Positions 1 to 31,636 of a DNA stretch of 64,000 bases are shown here, in pieces. The DNA comes from Anisakis pegreffii. Lineage: Eukaryota; Nematoda; Chromadorea; Rhabditida; Anisakidae. The DNA is taken from contig JAPYMA010000318.1 in the NCBI GenBank assembly GCA_035041965.1, forward strand, positions 1-64,000. The letters run 5' to 3'. A program made the translations under genes and the position numbers. The stretch's first letter is position 1. Every line of letters starts with the position of its first letter. The notes beneath the pieces are model-generated. The model was given only the letters and a program-made list of their open reading frames with translations, made no database searches and had not been told where the DNA came from.

Positions 1-638
1 ACCTTCCAAATTTGTACGTCTTTTTTGCCTGACTTTATTGCCCATTTGGATAGCAACCATATCGAACGACCAGATGAATGTTGTTTAGTTGTATCGGTTC
101 ATTTCAGCGCTTTATAATGTCATTCATATAACATCCTCGTCAATGCACCTATCATCTACAGTTATTGATGTCTCTGATCCGAGTTAATTACGAACAAAGT
201 CGTTTCAGTCATCATTGAAAACGTTCATCGTGCAATATTTAAAGTACATTCAAGTACTCTAAAATGTACTTAAATAGAAGTATTAAAATTTGAATTGTAT
301 TTCAATTTGGACAATCAAAAATCAGAGCTGATTTCTAGCAATGGCGTAAAATATGAAATATTGGTGCTGATATAATTTTTCCTCACTGCGAAATATTGAA
401 ACAGCGTCGCATATTTGAGCGAAATCATAATCTTTGTATCAAGTAAACTCATCCAGCTGCCTATTTCTCTATCTTGTAAATTATAGACAGAAATGAATAC
501 TGTCTCAGAGTTTGGGATAGTTAGGAGTTATGGTTATAACATTCGATGTAACGTTAATGTTTGGTTGATTATATTTGTATTTAGGAGGGGTTTTGGTTTA
601 AGGACTTTGTTTTCACTGTTAACATATTTTGCATTTCC
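1..638. other. non-coding, no gene recognised
   Basis: AT-rich sequence with no open frame that resembles a protein on either strand. I searched the minus strand for degenerin exons that could follow the relic at 639-854 and found none. Confidence 0.5.
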
Positions 639-854
639 TTAACATTGTTTTTCAACAAAGTTCCTCTTCCTCTCGCAAATTCTCATTCTTTGAAGAAGTT
701 GAGCTTCAATCATTCGAATAGTCCATTCATTGCTCAGTTTAAAGGAAGGTGCGTTGTACGCGACATTATTTGGAAAGGTAACCAAGTTATTAGGAAGGAA
801 TAACTGAAAACATCTATTGTATGAAGAAGTTGCAATTGTAGCTAGAATTTTCAA
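639..854 (-). pseudogene. degenerin-like exon relic
   Basis: A minus-strand frame contains TFPNNVAYNAP followed about ten residues later by IRMIEAQLL. This lines up without gaps against exon 10 of the degenerin gene next door ([11 protein letters not shown] ... VRMVSAQLS, 5683-5843), the conserved extracellular block before the cysteine-rich region of DEG/ENaC subunits. After the IRM codons the true gene has a GTAAGT donor, but here the sequence is ATTGAAG, so the donor is lost. No neighbouring degenerin exons were found around it. It is most simply a decayed piece of a tandem degenerin duplicate; a divergent live exon of a neighbouring gene that runs off the window, or chance similarity, are the alternatives. 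Confidence 0.35.
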
Positions 855-3483
855 CGTCGAAGCATTTTGTATGATTTTAAGTCAGGCATTTGCGTAAATT
901 AGTGCAATATTCGTGGATATATCGAAATCGTTCGTCGATGATGAGGCAGGCACTCACTAAACAAGGTCCTTTCTCATGCACTGCTCACTGCATTATGATC
1001 ATCAATATAATTATTCTAATCTGATTGCTTGTATAATATTTATTATGAAGTTATCATTCGATATCAACGAGTGGTATTATTATTGTCGCTTATTAATTAA
1101 TAACAATTTTATACCATCGTTCCGTTTTTTCGAACAAAAATGTTTCTTTTTTAATTAATTGATATAACTTATCATTCAAATGATTGATTTATTAATGGGA
1201 TAGCTGGTTAGATTATGTAATGAGCTTTTGTTCAAATTGTTTTATTTAGTTAAGAATGATTTGTATTTTTTCATAGACTGTTCCTGATGAAAGCTGATTT
1301 TTTAAAAATGATTATAAGAAGGCTTATAATTCAGATGTAACAAAATGTTAAAATGATTTTTAAAGTCTGTGTAAAGTGATTGGATCATTTGAAATCATTA
1401 ATGTATTTTTTGAGGAGTCAAACAGAACGATGATAAAAGATAACAAGAATAGAAATAGAGTTTTACATCAGATGAGCAGTTTCACATCACTTCGCGACTG
1501 TTACTCTTTACAACATATTCTCCAGAAAGAGACGCACGCCTTTTTGATGATTGCTATGGAGAAGAATTCAATTGAATGAATAGATATTTTACCAGAGAAT
1601 TTTCATTCCATTTATAGAAAAATGCAAATAACATTAAGATGAATTCGCTGCTGATGTGTCATTTCATTAGGTCTATGAAATATCCTGAGGTAATCCATTC
1701 ATTTGTTCAGGTGACTCATCTGCGTATTTGTTCCCTTTTTCTACATCGATAAGCGAAAACTGCTGAGCCATTTCAGAATGGAGATGAGTACATTTAAAAT
1801 TCGTTCGTTTCATATGGACAACTAGTAGGTTATCGCATCATCTTTTGCGCTACCATCAGTTCTGAGCCGAACTATGCGCAGCATTTCCAGTAATGTCGTC
1901 TCTTTTTGGATGAATAAGAGCAACATTAACAAACATCACATATTTATATGTATATGATAGCACTTTTATCGTTAATCATCTCGTTTCTTCAACTACTCAC
2001 CATTCCATTCATACGTCCGGTCATTCCATTTATCGGTCTATTGACAGGTGTATATAATCTTGCTTACAAAGTCCTTAGCAAGTGACATGCCATCAAAAGA
2101 TCGTTTTTAATGATGAAAATTTTTTTAAAGAATGAAAAATGCGTATTAACAAATAAGTTCTCCGCAACTAATGCTAAGCAGCACTCAACACAGGTTGATG
2201 ACGGATGAGACATGCTTGCTGCCTGTCATGTAGTAGTACCCATTTTTTGTCCAAAATATGATCAACAAGGAAAAGTCCAAACTTCTCGTGGCCTTTCGGA
2301 ATGAAACATATATCATCGTATAGGGCTCACGGAGCTGATATAGAATCTGTTTTCAAACGTTCCCGAATGACAGAATGTATGAGAGGTGGTGAATACAACA
2401 GCTGCTCTGGTACTGAGTTTGAAACTGCACTCATGGCTAGATAATAAGGGGTGCGGTTCAGTGGAATGAGTTAGTAGTTCGAGTCCTCATGGGGCGTTTT
2501 ATGTTGATTACATATCGCGTATGTGTGCTATCACACAAAGACGCTGTGAGAATAGCCACAATACCTAAACATGAGCCATTATGGTTGCATTAATCAGAAT
2601 CGTTGTTTGTCACTGAACACAAAAGACTGTTAGGTTTTTACTGGCATTTGTTTCAAACAGTAACATTGAGCAATTATTGGACACATGTTCATTCAATAAA
2701 GTGGAGCGTATTTTTAGGCTTAATTTGAGTCCCGCTCCCTGGAACTAATTAGGCACTGTGGAAGAGTAGCCCTACATCTCTATGCTCCCCAAATCAATAG
2801 TCAAAATTAGACTTTCGTGAAACCGGATGATTCCATGCGCTGATATTGTTAGTTGCGTGGAGAAGATGTGACATTAGTAGTATTGAAAGGCTGTAGTAGC
2901 TGATTAAATAAATAAATAGCACAAGTCGTGAATTTTCTGATTAGCAAGTCAGTTTTATCCGTACCAACCATCAAACAAAATTCGAACTAGTGACCCATTC
3001 CGCATCTCTTATCACCTTGCTCTGAGTGATGTTGCAAATTCGATCTCAGAGCAGCCCTTGTATTCACTACGTGACTTTTCATATAACGGTAAGTTCAGAC
3101 CGTTTCCTTGTGAAATGTCCGAGAACGGAGTCTGCTAAATGATGCTTCAGATATTACCTACTCTACCCCTTCTGACGGCATGCCCCTAGTGTACATATGT
3201 TGCACGCATTTTGCCGTTGTGTACGTGAATTGACGATCGATAGAGTTGTGGTTGATGTTACACGTACATATCACAATAACTGTTATAAAAATAGTATGTA
3301 TAAGTCTAATTTCGGCCAGTATTGTCAGTAAATCGTGTTGTTTTGAGTAGCAGAGCAAGCCAGAAGAGTGATGGATAATAATATGGTGTTCAAGGTTGAG
3401 ATTATTCTCGACATTCCAACGAACTTGTTCCATCAAAGCTTAATGCCTTTTTACTTCAGTAGATAATTTTGCTATTTCGAGTA
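855..3483. other. intergenic, no gene recognised
   Basis: About 2.6 kb with only short chance frames. The minus-strand frame at 3158-3436 directly follows the degenerin stop codon and has no family features, so it is probably 3' flank. A short tRNA-like segment is listed separately at 2448-2496. Confidence 0.5.
2448..2496 (+). repeat. tRNA-like segment, possible decayed SINE
   Basis: GTGCGGTTCAGTGG resembles an internal A box and AGTTCGAGTCC a B box of an RNA polymerase III promoter. The two lie only about 11 bases apart, too close for an intact tRNA, and no cloverleaf can be drawn. It may be a deleted tRNA-derived SINE or a chance match. Confidence 0.2.
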
Positions 3484-22644
<19,161 letters not shown>

Positions 22645-23478
22645 AGTGATTGCCGTTTATGTCTCAGTTTGTATTGGTTGTGTTAGTGCTAGCGATTGTT
22701 TTCAGCACTGATGGACAGCTCCAGTTACTGTCTTTGCGTAGCGCTTCAGCGCCGCTATCTGTTCATCTACCAATGAATGCATATATTTCCCAACATTGAT
22801 TTTAACTTCTTCCAATATCAACTTTTCCAACCAACATATTTTTTCCAACGTTATCTTTTTTTAAGTATATTAGAAACGTGATGATGAATTTTTAAATTTC
22901 GGTTGCTTATGACGCTTTGATTTTGGATGAACGAGGAAGGAGATAATTTTTGGTTCTGGATGTTGAGTGGGTTATTAGGACTATTGTTACCAAGTCTAAT
23001 CAACTTCGTTTTTTTCTGGAGCTAGTGATAAAAACGAGTTTGATGATTGTTGGTTTATGAAATTAAATATAGTTTGTGTAACGACTTGCGAGGTTTCCAC
23101 AAATCGTTTATTTTCAAATTACCTCAAACTTGGGTGATTAAATCCTAAAATCAAATCACTTATCATCAAAACACGTAGCAAAAATTATACTACCAAAAGT
23201 AACAAGTCATTCCATGAAGTAAACAAATCAAGTTTTGATAATATCGCTAGCAACAACAGCACAACATTATTAACACTGAAAAACGATTAAATGTTTCATC
23301 TTCATATCATACGAACAATATATTCTTATTCTCGCCTTTATTCCGCCCATTAATCTCACTTTGTCGCATTTCCTTTTAATTAAGCTTTAGAAATCACTCT
23401 GATCATATCTAATTATCCCTATGAACATTTCCTCATTGATCCTCTGTGGGATAGGTCGTCATATGAGATCTAATGGCT

Positions 23479-23939
23479 CAGTGATTCCCAGTCTTTTTTG
23501 CCCCTTGCATTCCCTAGAAAATTTTAAGATGCCTTCGGAATCCTACAACACAATTTCATGAGAACCTGAAACAAAACAAAACAAAAAAGTGAAGGTGGGC
23601 AGTAGAAGGCTGACTTCGCAACTCGAGGCGCTGCATGCACAACCTTAGCTGAGATGATGCGGACGCTGTTTGCGTGTTTGCTTGTTTGCCTGCTTGTACA
23701 TTCACTGTGTTTCTTGCCCACTACATTGGGTGTCTGTAGGATAGACAAGATATAACGTCGAGCTCAACACATGCATATATGTGTTGAGCTCCGTTCTCGC
23801 CTACTTTAATGGATGAAAAATAAAACCTCATCTCGGCCCCCTCTCGCACCTCTCATCGCACCCACTCTCCAACCCCCTATTATCCCACTCTCTCAGACCC
23901 CCTGGTATACCGTCTCGGACCCCCGATTGGGGAATCCTG
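23479..23939. mobile_element. possible non-autonomous hAT (MITE)
   Basis: Left end CAGTGATTCCCAGTC followed by a T run and GCCCCTTGC; complement of the right end CAGGATTCCCCAATC followed by G-rich sequence. This pattern recalls Charlie-type hAT ends. The interior is C-rich (23828-23930). Flanking eight-base words do not match, so a target duplication is not supported. Confidence 0.3.
23760..23791. repeat. perfect inverted repeat (13-bp arms, 6-bp loop)
   Basis: GAGCTCAACACAT, loop GCATAT, then ATGTGTTGAGCTC. The whole 32 bp can form a perfect hairpin on either strand. It lies inside the possible MITE. No T run follows, so it does not look like a terminator. Confidence 0.85.
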
Positions 23940-26900
23940 TCGTAAACAATCTACTGTCAATTAAAATATTAATGTTATTATTGATTTATTCTGATATTCT
24001 AAATATTGTTTTTTTAATGTTCAAAATTACTTCACGAATTCACAGTCGTGACAGTTTTTAAATTGTTGGAGGACGTAAACATACAAATGAGTGGTGCAAT
24101 TGCTAATTTTGAGCGAAGATTCCTAACTAGCGAACAGTGGACAAATTTCGTTTAATCATAGGTTCAGAAATTTCGCTGTTTTGGCGTTAGTAGCGAAAGC
24201 GCATTTCTTTTTTCAGATCAACGATAGCAGTGCCGCTGTTTTTCAGTAGTGTTCAATTCTCTTTTCAGAATTATGTTCTTATAAAAAGATACCGCTATCG
24301 TTATGAGAATTCGTTGTGAAATTTGATAGCGACAACAGGACGAATTCATAGATGAACGAAAGGACATTTGTTTTGAAGAATAAGAACGAATAACTTTCAG
24401 TTACTTTTGCACACGTATAAAGCGATGCGGGTATGTGCAAATGAGTGTATTTTCAATGGGTATTATTCCGATGATATAAGACAATACGCGTCATCAAAAC
24501 TGTCGAATCAAAACGCGTCCTGTAGCGAATGGACAGCAGCTTGAATGTAAGAAAGATGTTCTTAGCCGATTGTACCTTCTCTCATCAGCCAACTCTGTGT
24601 GGCCATGCTACAAAAAGACTGCCGAGACAAAGACTTCATGCACTAAAGACAGTCACGATAACAGCAATCTGTCTTCATCTCTAAACCAGAATGCGACATC
24701 AAAACAACAACAGGCAGTTACTTAAACGATGCGTTTCATCGAACAATATGTATTACTGATGTTGTTATTATTACTGTTATTAATATTGGTATAGTTGATA
24801 TTGTTAAAATGATATTGTACATATAATTGTTTTGTTAATTATCGCGTGATTTGGTTTATATGTAAATATTTCCTGTTGTTTTTGGTCGGCGATTGCTCTT
24901 GTCAAAATACGCCAAAGAATTAATCGTTGGACATTTTCTGGGTGATTTTCTCGTTTCCATTTCGTTACTGTTATTTGTTTATTTTTCTTCTTGAAGCTGT
25001 CGTTCAGTTGAATGATCCATTTGAAGTGCAATTATTTACAGTCACCATCCTCGCTGTTCTCGCTCAAACTTTTGACGACGTAAATTTGTATGCTTCGTTT
25101 AAAGTTTAGCGCATTATTTTTTATGAGTTTGTCACGCTGCAAACAGTTAACTTCGTTCATTCCTTCTTCCTAAAGAAACTCGTCAACAAGTTGATTTTCA
25201 AAAACATTTTGCTGAATGCTTTTGCAGAAACTGCGATCAATATATGTTTGGATGTCAGTGTATATAAATGATAATTAAATGTAGAAAATGTCTATATGGG
25301 TATTTTAGGATCAACTTGACTATAATTTGATGTTGAAATGATTGCTGTTGTGATATTATCATTCATTCTCTTGTGATACATCCATATGTAAGTTTCAAGT
25401 AGCATATTGTTATTTGGGATCATCCATTCGAAGCTGCTGATCGCTTGTTGCTTTCCATTTCGTTCTGTGAATGGATGCTGCGTAGAACGATAAGCCAAAT
25501 AGCCAGTATTGTGCTTGCGAGCATCTCTGCATAAACTAGGTAATGGACAGTAAAGGATTGATTGACTGATCTAGTTGAAGACATTATCTTTTGATGCTTT
25601 AATTTGCTTGTTACGAATTATTGTGAAGTGTAATGAAATGTGGATGTGTGCAGTTTCAAAGTTATCACCGAAGAATGCGTTCATTTTGAGGGTATGTTAG
25701 TTCGCTTTCATTCACTTCATAATTTTGACATCAGTTTTGTTCACTTTTTAGTGGTTATTGTGCGAATCTTTGAATTGTTCGACATTTCGAGATTAAATAC
25801 TGTTGGAGTGGAAAAGTATGTGTTTTTCTTTCTCATTCACTTACCATTACGTGTTTCACCAAATGTGTTATTGAAGATTATTTGTTGATGCTTTAGAAAC
25901 GCGCGTAAGGTTATGGTTTTCGTTTGTTTTGACGTTAATGGCCACCGTTTTTTTTTGATTTCGTGATTCGTTCATTGTTTGTGGATTTTTGGGTTCTTTT
26001 TTTTTTTTGTTTTTTTAATGAATAAACATTTCGAAATGTAGATCGATCTATCACTAGCGAAACAGAACGACTCAACAGGAATAGAAGGAGGAAGAGAAGA
26101 GGTGATATTTGAAGGAGCTGGAATACTTCAGTTTGATTGAGTGGGAATGCGATCAGGACTAATCAGCAGGACATGCTAAGTATGTATCAAGGAGGAGTTC
26201 GAATGTTGTTTACAATCCATTGTTGTTGCATCGGGTTCTTCTTTTGTGATGAAGTTGTATTATTTTGTCCATGGTTGTGTCATGGTGATAGAAATTGATC
26301 TGAGTCATATGAACAATGTCGTCATTGTCTGCTTGTGCGTGCTTCTTAGCAAAGCGAAACGAATAGAACCAAAGCATCTGATGAATATGCCCTATCATGC
26401 TATCATTTCATAATGTAAGTATTTCACTGATGCAATCACAAGTAAATAAGATGTATTCTTAATTGACCTTTCACACGAGAAGTTGAAACGTGTGAAGTCA
26501 CTATGTAATTCTGAAATGTAACAATGCGGCAGTTGTAAGGTCAAGGTGAGAAATCGTTTTTGTTCAGTGACCATATTAATGTACCTGTATAGTGAATTGA
26601 GTCCTCAATTCGCTAATCACATAATTCAAAAATTGGCCATTCCCTAACGCTAAAATTCCATAAAATTGGCCAAACAATAATAATATGATAATAGCGCTGT
26701 AATAAAATAAGATAGGAAGACTGGCCATTTTATGTAAGACGTGTCATGAATAATCGTATTATTATGAGTAATGTCGTTTTACTCATTAATAACGTGACAC
26801 AAATGCCGGTTTACATTGAGAACTGGAACATTAAGAGCACCAAAAACGGTCAGTGATGATGCTGACCACATCTGATGATTGAGGCTGATTGATACTGATA

Positions 26901-28569
26901 TTATTAGATCTGCGTGTAACTTTTCGTGCATAACTTCATCCCAAAAGGTTAAAATCTCAATTTGACATACATTATTCTTTATGAGATGAGCATATAGTTG
27001 AGAATATCTGAGGAAACAGATCACCTGAAAATGATCTTATTAGTGCCCATAGTTAACATCAGTCAGATGGAAATACGATTATTATATGATGCTTTATCTC
27101 GGATGTTTGAATTTTCATACAAGTATAGAATGTATTCTGCTTGTTCGCCGATTTGTGGGCGTTGGAATGGCCTCTGAAGAGAGATATCTATTTTACCTGT
27201 TTGCCTTTCGATCGATGCTCTATAATTCTGACCTGTTTCGTTTCGAATCTCAATGTTCGTTGAAAGCTTAGATGATTCTGTCGATTCTTTGTTTCCGGTC
27301 AAATAATTCCACAGTTTGAAATCTTATTACCTGAAGCAATCTTTTTCGATTTCCTGCCTCGTACGAAGTAATTTTAATCTGTTGCAGTCAGAACTCGTAC
27401 ACAGAACCTGGTTTGATCAGGTCATCAAGTGAAGTATTTGCTGAGTTGAAGATGAATACTCGATCGATTTAAGCATAATTTGGCTTTTCAAGTCGTCGAA
27501 TACTTTTTAAGTGAACAAGTGTTTTATTTGATAGTCTCGCAGAAGTTCTACGGCGGTTCGAAAAAGACGATCCGGAAGTGTGCATAAAACAAGGCTGACA
27601 TAATCTTCAATATTCCATTTGTCTCTGATTCATCTGTTATTAATGGGTTCTTTATAATCTTAATGAACATTTACTTCTTAAAATTCCACTTGTTTTATCA
27701 GGTGAGGAATTTATTGATAACTTTGATGTTTTTATGATTTCGAAATTGCATAAGTTGAAGATAGAATAATAAAGGTGGAATTGAAACTTGGAATAATTCG
27801 TTACGTAACAGAATAATTAATGCAATAATCACCAAATAAATAATGTTAATACAATGGACGTTATTCACAAATAGTGGTAGAGAAAACGCACCTCAAAGAT
27901 CGTCAAATGTTGCGAAAAGAGGAGTTCATTGGAGATTTGACGGGGATTATTCGCCACTCATTTTAGTGTTTCCGGTTTTTAATCAGATCTTCTTCGATAC
28001 TTCGAACTGTCAGCAAACTAATTCGGGAACAGTGCATTTGCGGTTGATTTAAATTCTTGAATTAAGTTGTTAAGTTGATCTAAAGTTAGTTAAATTCGAA
28101 ACGATGTCAAGCTGATCCAAGGTGAAGTAAATTTAAGATTCAAAGTGATTCGGATTCCGGTCAGCAGTCATGGTCAAGTCAAACCCTGATCGATCAACCA
28201 ACATCAAACTACTAACACCAACACATAAACGAACTAGAATTCACCCAAATTAACGTCAATCAAATTCAAGAGCAATTCCCCGTTAAAGTCAAAATCCGTG
28301 AAAAGTATAAATAAGGTCAATGACATAGAACAAACGTTCGCATTAAGTCCGCATCTAGGTTTCTGTTGTAAGCCACATCAGCAAAAGCTTCGAAGTAGCT
28401 ACCATATTTACTTGCATTTGAAGTTAATCTCATGAGGCAGCAGAGTGCAGCGCATACCAAAGAATACAGTCCTCTTTGCGGGGATTGAAGGAGGTGATCT
28501 CAAGAAAAAAAAGCAGTTTTATTCTAATTGGGTGCGACGTTTCTCATCTAACTCTTTGAAGTTCAAATC

Positions 28570-30177
28570 CCTATCTCCAGTGTTGGGCAATAGCGCGCTA
28601 TTCCGCTAGTCCGCTAATAGCGAATAGCGGAATAGCGGAATAGCGATATCGGAAGTTCAAGTGAATAGCGGAATAGCGATAGCGGGAACGGCGCTATCGC
28701 TGTTCGATAGCGAGCAACCTCCGCTATATTCCGCTATCTTCCGCTATCAGTTTATTTACAGTACAGAATCTGTTACAACAACAAGCAATCATGACTTCTT
28801 CGGCGTTATATCAACGCCTGTCGACAAATCGCACGAAAAGTCCTTGAAAAAGAGAGCAAAAAAGATCGCTGAAGAATGGTTAGATGGAGAACTCGAAAAT
28901 AGTCTGGGGGATGCAACTTTTATGAATGACACGTGCTTCGTTAAACTGTTTATCAGGTCCACATATTGTTGGTCATACTTGTTTTAGCTACTTTATAATG
29001 TTTTCCATGCTTGTTTTAACAATACTTGTTCATCACCTATTGTTTCTACTTCAGATATTAATACCTCTAGCATGACTTCAAGTAGTTAAAAATTTTCAGA
29101 TATAACACAGCCATGCCTTCTGGGGCACCAGTGGAGCGCATGTTTTCGCTAGGAAAGGATATCATGCAAGCGAAGCGGTCGAGAATTTCCGATAGATTAT
29201 TCAATATGTTGATGTTTATCAAAGGAAACGAGAAATTATGAGCATTTTGGGCGCTGTTTTGATGATGTTTTCGCTGTTGAACTGTTGTGTTTCATGCTGA
29301 TGTGTTTCTGTTGTTGTTTTTTTATAACATGCTGTCGACCAAATTTAATGATATGACATTCGACTCACTGATTGTGAGGTAGTTTTCGAAAGTGGCACTT
29401 TAGGAAGGAGAGGATTTTTGGTGATGATACTTCAGGAAAAAGGGGATCTTTTTGTGACAATACCCTACGAAGAACATTTTTTGATGATAATACTGTTGCG
29501 GTTTTTTGTTATGTTCCTGTTGTTTCTTCATAATGTGCTGTTGACAAAATTTATTGATATAATATTCGATGTGCTAATATAGTTTATGTGTGTCTGTTAT
29601 TGTTGTTTTTATATAACATGCTGTTGACCAAATTTATTGATATAATATTCGGTGTGCTGATATAGTTTGTATGTTTCTGTTGTTGTCGTTTTTTCACAAT
29701 ATGTTGTTAACCAAACCTATTGATATGACATTCGGTTCACTGACATAGTTTTCGAAAGTGACTGATAAACTTTCGATGATGTTTTTGCTGTTAAGATGTT
29801 TTGTTGTGGCCTTTTTTAATGATGCTGTTGTTGTTTTAATGTTGTTTGTGTTCTATTGTTTTAAATTTTTTTAATGTTTAAATATGTCCTATTGTCATAA
29901 AATAAAATTTATTTTCTCGTGAAAGTCTACTTCCGTAATGTTTCTCACATTTAGTTCAAAAATGCGTGTTGATTAATGAAAGTTTTGAATCATTTAGTGG
30001 TGTAATGAGGTTTTTAAAGTAGGCGATAGCGGTAGCGGTAGCGGTAGCGATAGCGCTCCGCTATCGATTCGGTGGGTAATAGCGATAGCGGTAGCGGACC
30101 AGCGGAAGTCTTTTCGATAGCGGAATAGCGATAGCGCGCTATCGTTTTTCGATAGCGCGCCCAACACTGCCTATCTC
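28570..30177. mobile_element. hAT-family DNA transposon with 8-bp target duplication
   Basis: The element proper is 28578-30169 (1592 bp). It is flanked by identical 8-bp copies of CCTATCTC at 28570-28577 and 30170-30177. Terminal inverted repeat CAGTGTTGGGC at both ends, followed at each end by dense subterminal GATAGCG / AATAGCGG repeats in both orientations, the arrangement where hAT transposase binds. Inside is a truncated transposase carrying the hAT dimerisation block. The perfect target duplication indicates a fairly recent insertion. Too short for a full hAT transposase (usually 600 or more residues), so probably an internally deleted copy moved in trans. Confidence 0.92.
28661..29241 (+). 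pseudogene. truncated hAT transposase, C-terminal dimerisation region
   Basis: Open frame 28661-28956 joins 29100-29241 across an intron (CAG|GTCC donor, TTTTCAG acceptor), keeping phase. The junction reads KLFIRYNTAMPSGAPVERMF, and the exon goes on SLGKDIMQAKRSRISDRLFN to the stop. This is the hAT C-terminal dimerisation signature (small residues, ER.FS.G..., K R.R/L.., L.F.KGN). The first part of the frame is subterminal repeat; coding-like sequence begins around codon 49 (VISTPVDKSHEKSLKK). The DDE/RNase-H catalytic core and BED finger are absent. Confidence 0.8.
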
Positions 30178-30412
30178 CATTTCAAGAGATAAGCGAGTTA
30201 GCGAAAGCCTCCAAAAAAGTAGCTCCTTACAACGCTAACCAAAGAAATTAACGCATGTTTTCGCTACTTTATGTCACTAAAAATTTATTGTAGCGGAACT
30301 TATTGCTGTAGTTATCCGCTGTATGAAAAAAATAGTGCGCTATCGTGCTACCGGAAAAAAAATAGGTCCGACACTATCGGAATAGCGAATGACGCGCTAC
30401 TGCCCACCACTG
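30178..30412. mobile_element. right end of an older related hAT element
   Basis: Starts at the younger element's target duplication and ends in CGCTACTGCCCACCACTG, whose complement CAGTGGTGGGCAGTAGCG matches the TIR type of the elements here. Contains degraded TAGCG / CGCTA words throughout. A matching left end was not found upstream of 28570, so the younger copy probably landed in an already broken element. Confidence 0.65.
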
Positions 30413-31622
30413 ACCAGTACCATTCAAGCTTCCTATATCTAATAGTAAGGTTTGCTCGGAAACACGGAAACACAGTGATCTGATGAACGAGACTCTCAGC
30501 TATTAGTAAAGTATGTATAGTAGTGACAGATAAAGTTTGGTTCTAGAGTTGCAGCTGACTTTTGAAGAGTTTGAGCAATTTGCAGCACTTTATTATCAAA
30601 AATTGACTGAGTGCCTTGAATTGAATGATATTATCGTTTTTTCATGTCCTATTTTCATGTGACTTGTGATTTTACTTTTTATGCGTCAGCGAACGTGTTT
30701 CTTTCATCATTTTCATGACTCTTTGCCATTATGATTTTGATGTGATGCGTTATTAATTTTGTACTGTACGATAAGGAAACAAAAACCGTTCGAATGAAAT
30801 CGTTGAAGGAGAACAGTTAAAGTATTCAGTTTGATGACGTTACCGAAAGATGACTTCAAGAAATGTTTTTCCTACTTATGTTTGTTTCACTTGCGAACTT
30901 TTTTCATCACCATCAACATCTATGTTATTATTATTATTATTATTATTATTAGAATTATTATTATTATTATTATATTATTATTATCACTGTCGTCATATAT
31001 TAATGTTACCATACTTACCACTATAGTTACCGAAAATATCATCATTCACGGTAGTGAAAAGAATTCGTTAAAAATCAATTGTTGATGTTTGCCAAACACG
31101 TTTAGGTCAATCAACTTTCTTCTGGTACTGACAGACATAATTCTCCTATCTTTTTATAAGGAACAGAAAAACACTATGCCATCATAAAATTAATACTTAC
31201 TGGTTGATGGCTATCATCTGTAAACCAAAAATTTTTCATCACTTATTACGCTCAAAAATCCAACAGAACGCTCAATAGCACTGATTCATCTGCATTTTCA
31301 TTTTGTTATGAATGCTTACTTTCCAAATTATATACAATAACAATAACAACCTTTCTCATCCAAACTTGCTCAGTCTGTTCACTGTGTCGCCTCATTTAAT
31401 CGTTCACTCTCTGTATTGTCCTGTTACATCTGACTGTCTTCTAGAATAAGCATTACCATACCAGTAAGCATGAGCACCACTTACAAACAACATTCATCGA
31501 ATTTGTTGTCTGAATGAAACCTAATCAGTGTTACAATCAAAATTGAACTGGACGGACAAACAGTTTTTAATGGTTGTTGTCACTGTGATAATTATTGTTG
31601 CCTTTTTGGGTTTTTAAATGTA
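30413..31622. other. intergenic before the C-type lectin gene
   Basis: No gene recognised. Holds an interrupted ATT tract (30924-30984) and otherwise AT-rich sequence; the lectin promoter is presumably here but no motif can be pointed to. Confidence 0.5.
30924..30984. repeat. (ATT)n microsatellite
   Basis: Interrupted ATT trinucleotide run. Confidence 0.9.
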
Positions 31623-31636
31623 TTATTTTTTCAGAA
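31623..31636 (+). promoter_or_regulatory. probable spliced-leader acceptor of the lectin gene
   Basis: TTATTTTTTCAG is followed by AA and then the ATG of a signal peptide. An acceptor two bases before a start codon with no upstream coding exon is the usual picture of nematode trans-splicing with a minimal 5' leader. Confidence 0.6.

Larger units (their letters stand above)
22645..28569. other. gene-poor intergenic region
   Basis: About 5.9 kb with no gene I can recognise. Short exon-like pieces bounded by good splice signals occur on the minus strand between about 26.8 and 27.3 kb, for example after an ATTTTCAG acceptor at about 27026 with a GTATGT donor some 50 bases on, but they do not join into a known protein. 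It also holds a perfect palindrome (23760-23791), a possible MITE (23479-23939) and scattered GCTATCG/TAGCG words near 24160-24310 that recall the hAT subterminal repeats further right. Confidence 0.4.
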
